DNA of 7,573 bases from Eubacteriales bacterium (GTDB lineage: Bacteria > Bacillota > Clostridia > Christensenellales > SZUA-584). Positions 6,368 to 7,573 of the stretch are shown here, in pieces. Position 1 is the stretch's first letter. Each line of letters begins with the position of its first letter. The stretch covers positions 1-7,573 of the forward strand of contig JAQTSP010000125.1 of NCBI GenBank assembly GCA_028711205.1. The letters are read 5' to 3'. The notes below the pieces were generated by a model, which worked only from the letters and a program-made list of their open reading frames with translations, was not told where the DNA came from and did no database searches. A program made the position numbers and the translations under genes.

Positions 6368-7396
6368 TTAATTCATACATATCATTACTTTGATTTTTTC
6401 CGAATTGTCTTTCTTCAAATTTACAATCTCTGAAACGGCGTCCTCCAAAGATACTCTTGATGTAATTATCGGGAGAAGATCAAGCTGCCCGGATACCATC
6501 AGCCTTATGACTTTGTCAAAATACCCCCATCCACCTCCGGCCGTTTTTATGGTAAGTTTTCGGAAAAGAACATCATTGAAGTTGGTTGCATGAAATTCTG
6601 TATAAAACGCCAATAAGGCAAGCACACCTCCCGGTTTTGTACTGTATATACAATCGTCAAGCAAATTGTGATCACCCGATAATTCAACTGAAACATGTGC
6701 TCCGGCACCTGAAGTTATCTCTGCAATTGCCTCGCGGACATTTTCCCTGCGTGTATTTATCGTATGTGTTGCCCCCATTTTCTTGCACAGTTCCAGTTTA
6801 TAATCACTTCTGCCAACTGAGATAATTTTGTGTGCCCCATAAATTCTTGCCAAAGCAACCGCAGCAATACCAATCGATCCTGTTCCCATAACGGTTATCG
6901 TGTCTCCCGGATATACCGGCGCATCATGGATCGCCATAATAGCATTTGCTGCCGGCTCAATCAATGCTGCCTGTTCAAACCCGATATTATCGGGTAATTT
7001 TATTAGATCTCGTGCAGGATATAACACGTATTCACACATAGCCCCATCCCACGAGTTTACAGTTCCTACAGATAAAGTGTTTTCACAATGAAATTTGTTC
7101 CACTTCGTACATTCAGTACAAACACCACAACTGACTCCACTTTCGCCAACAACACGATCGCCGGGTTTATAGAACGTAACATCACTGCCAACACGTTCCA
7201 CAACACCCGACCACTCATGCCCAGGCCGAAGTGGAAAAGTTATCATATCTGAAAACTCACCATTATAAATCCCATGATCTGTCCCGCAGATTCCAACACA
7301 TATAACTCTACATAACACTTCGTCTTTTCGTGGTTCGGGAATTTCTTCCTCACATAGCCGTATTTCTCCCGGTTCTATTATCCTTATTGCCTTCAA
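6368..7396 (-). CDS. Zinc-binding alcohol/polyol dehydrogenase, medium-chain (MDR) family
   Basis: A 342-residue cytosolic oxidoreductase, the usual length for tetrameric sorbitol, threonine or galactitol-phosphate type dehydrogenases that oxidise a secondary alcohol with NAD(P)+. Catalytic zinc ligands are visible as Cys37 in GICGTD, His60-Glu61 in PGHEW and Glu147 in IEPAA. The structural zinc lobe has Cys90, Cys93, Cys96 and Cys104. The Rossmann fold starts at GTGSIG (171-176). At the end of the second beta strand, where NAD-specific members usually carry Asp, this protein reads VGRSD, so NADP use is possible (inference). The ATG start has GGAGGG seven bases upstream. The gene is separated from the transporter operon by a broken LarA-like gene and a control region, so it is probably its own transcription unit. 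Polyol or sugar-derived alcohol oxidation is likely from context; the exact substrate cannot be told. Family assignment is secure. Confidence 0.93.
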   Translation of the reverse strand: MKAIRIIEPGEIRLCEEEIPEPRKDEVLCRVICVGICGTDHGIYNGEFSDMITFPLRPGHEWSGVVERVGSDVTFYKPGDRVVGESGVSCGVCTECTKWNKFHCENTLSVGTVNSWDGAMCEYVLYPARDLIKLPDNIGFEQAALIEPAANAIMAIHDAPVYPGDTITVMGTGSIGIAAVALARIYGAHKIISVGRSDYKLELCKKMGATHTINTRRENVREAIAEITSGAGAHVSVELSGDHNLLDDCIYSTKPGGVLALLAFYTEFHATNFNDVLFRKLTIKTAGGGWGYFDKVIRLMVSGQLDLLPIITSRVSLEDAVSEIVNLKKDNSEKIKVMICMN

Positions 7397-7439
7397 TCCA
7401 GTAACCCTCCAACATATTTAATAATATGAATCAATCCTC

Positions 7440-7445
7440 ATTATA
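7440..7445 (-). promoter_or_regulatory. Possible -10 box upstream of the dehydrogenase gene
   Basis: The minus strand reads a perfect TATAAT here, about 44 bases before the dehydrogenase start codon. The hexamer 17 bases further upstream is ATATTA, a poor -35 match, and there is no TG extension. The region is very AT-rich, so the box could be chance. A short AT palindrome (7462-7471) lies where the -35 would be. Confidence 0.35.
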
Positions 7446-7573
7446 AAATTCAAATCGTGTTATAATATTATCATATGCACCTCAAAAAAAATTCACCGTA
7501 ACGCTGGGAGCATGATATCTCTCTATGCATAAGCAAAACTGTTTTTGGTACAACTATTGGGCAACTCATTCAG

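Noticed and set aside
3145..7501. Isolated GTTAC/GTAAC half-sites near 3145, 7399 and 7495 resembling half of the LacI-type operators
   Set aside because: None has a second arm. A 5-mer is expected about fifteen times over both strands of this window, so these are probably chance.
7525..7573. Plus-strand frame from ATG at 7525 open to the window end (16 codons)
   Set aside because: The GGGAG upstream is 14 bases away, too far for a usual ribosome binding site, and the 16 residues match nothing I know; it cannot be separated from chance at the edge.
1..7573. CRISPR arrays, tRNA/rRNA genes, insertion sequences, catabolite repression (cre) sites
   Set aside because: No regularly spaced direct repeats, tRNA-like cloverleaf, transposase or good cre match was found on reading both strands by eye; a weak cre match could be missed.

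Overview
All recognisable genes in this window lie on the minus strand and read right to left. The composition is moderately AT-rich with strong Gram-positive style ribosome binding sites. The carbohydrate transport genes are of the kind common in Clostridia: a CUT1 sugar ABC transporter with a lipoprotein binding protein and a YesL/DUF624 partner. This points to a Firmicute, most likely a clostridial gut or anaerobe lineage such as Lachnospiraceae. That placement is inference, because no rRNA or taxon marker is present.

Layout from right to left: (1) 7396-6368 is a zinc-dependent medium-chain dehydrogenase of the sorbitol/threonine dehydrogenase type. (2) 6165-5882 is the decayed remnant of a lactate racemase LarA-like (DUF2088) gene, with recognisable family motifs scattered over different frames. 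(3) 5881-5486 is a gene-free control region. It holds two near-identical LacI-type palindromes whose centres are 116 bp apart, an extended -10 box between them, and a long purine-rich leader with another inverted repeat. (4) 5485-249 is a five-gene operon: DUF624 membrane protein, sugar-binding lipoprotein, two CUT1 permeases and a MalK/UgpC/MsmK-like ATPase. It ends in a strong intrinsic terminator at 234-182. A large hairpin without a U-tract sits between the binding-protein and first permease genes. (5) 1-181 is unexplained sequence with short open stretches that may be the edge of another, possibly broken, gene.

Working model: a LacI-family regulator encoded outside the window controls the operon from the paired palindromes. 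The lipoprotein captures a sugar or oligosaccharide, the two permeases and dedicated ATPase import it, and the DUF624 protein plays an accessory role of unknown mechanism. The upstream dehydrogenase probably oxidises a polyol or sugar derivative. The LarA-like remnant suggests the locus once had a further catabolic enzyme. The substrate cannot be named from sequence alone. I found no clearly novel system; the operator architecture, the broken LarA-like gene and the intercistronic hairpin are the most interesting points.
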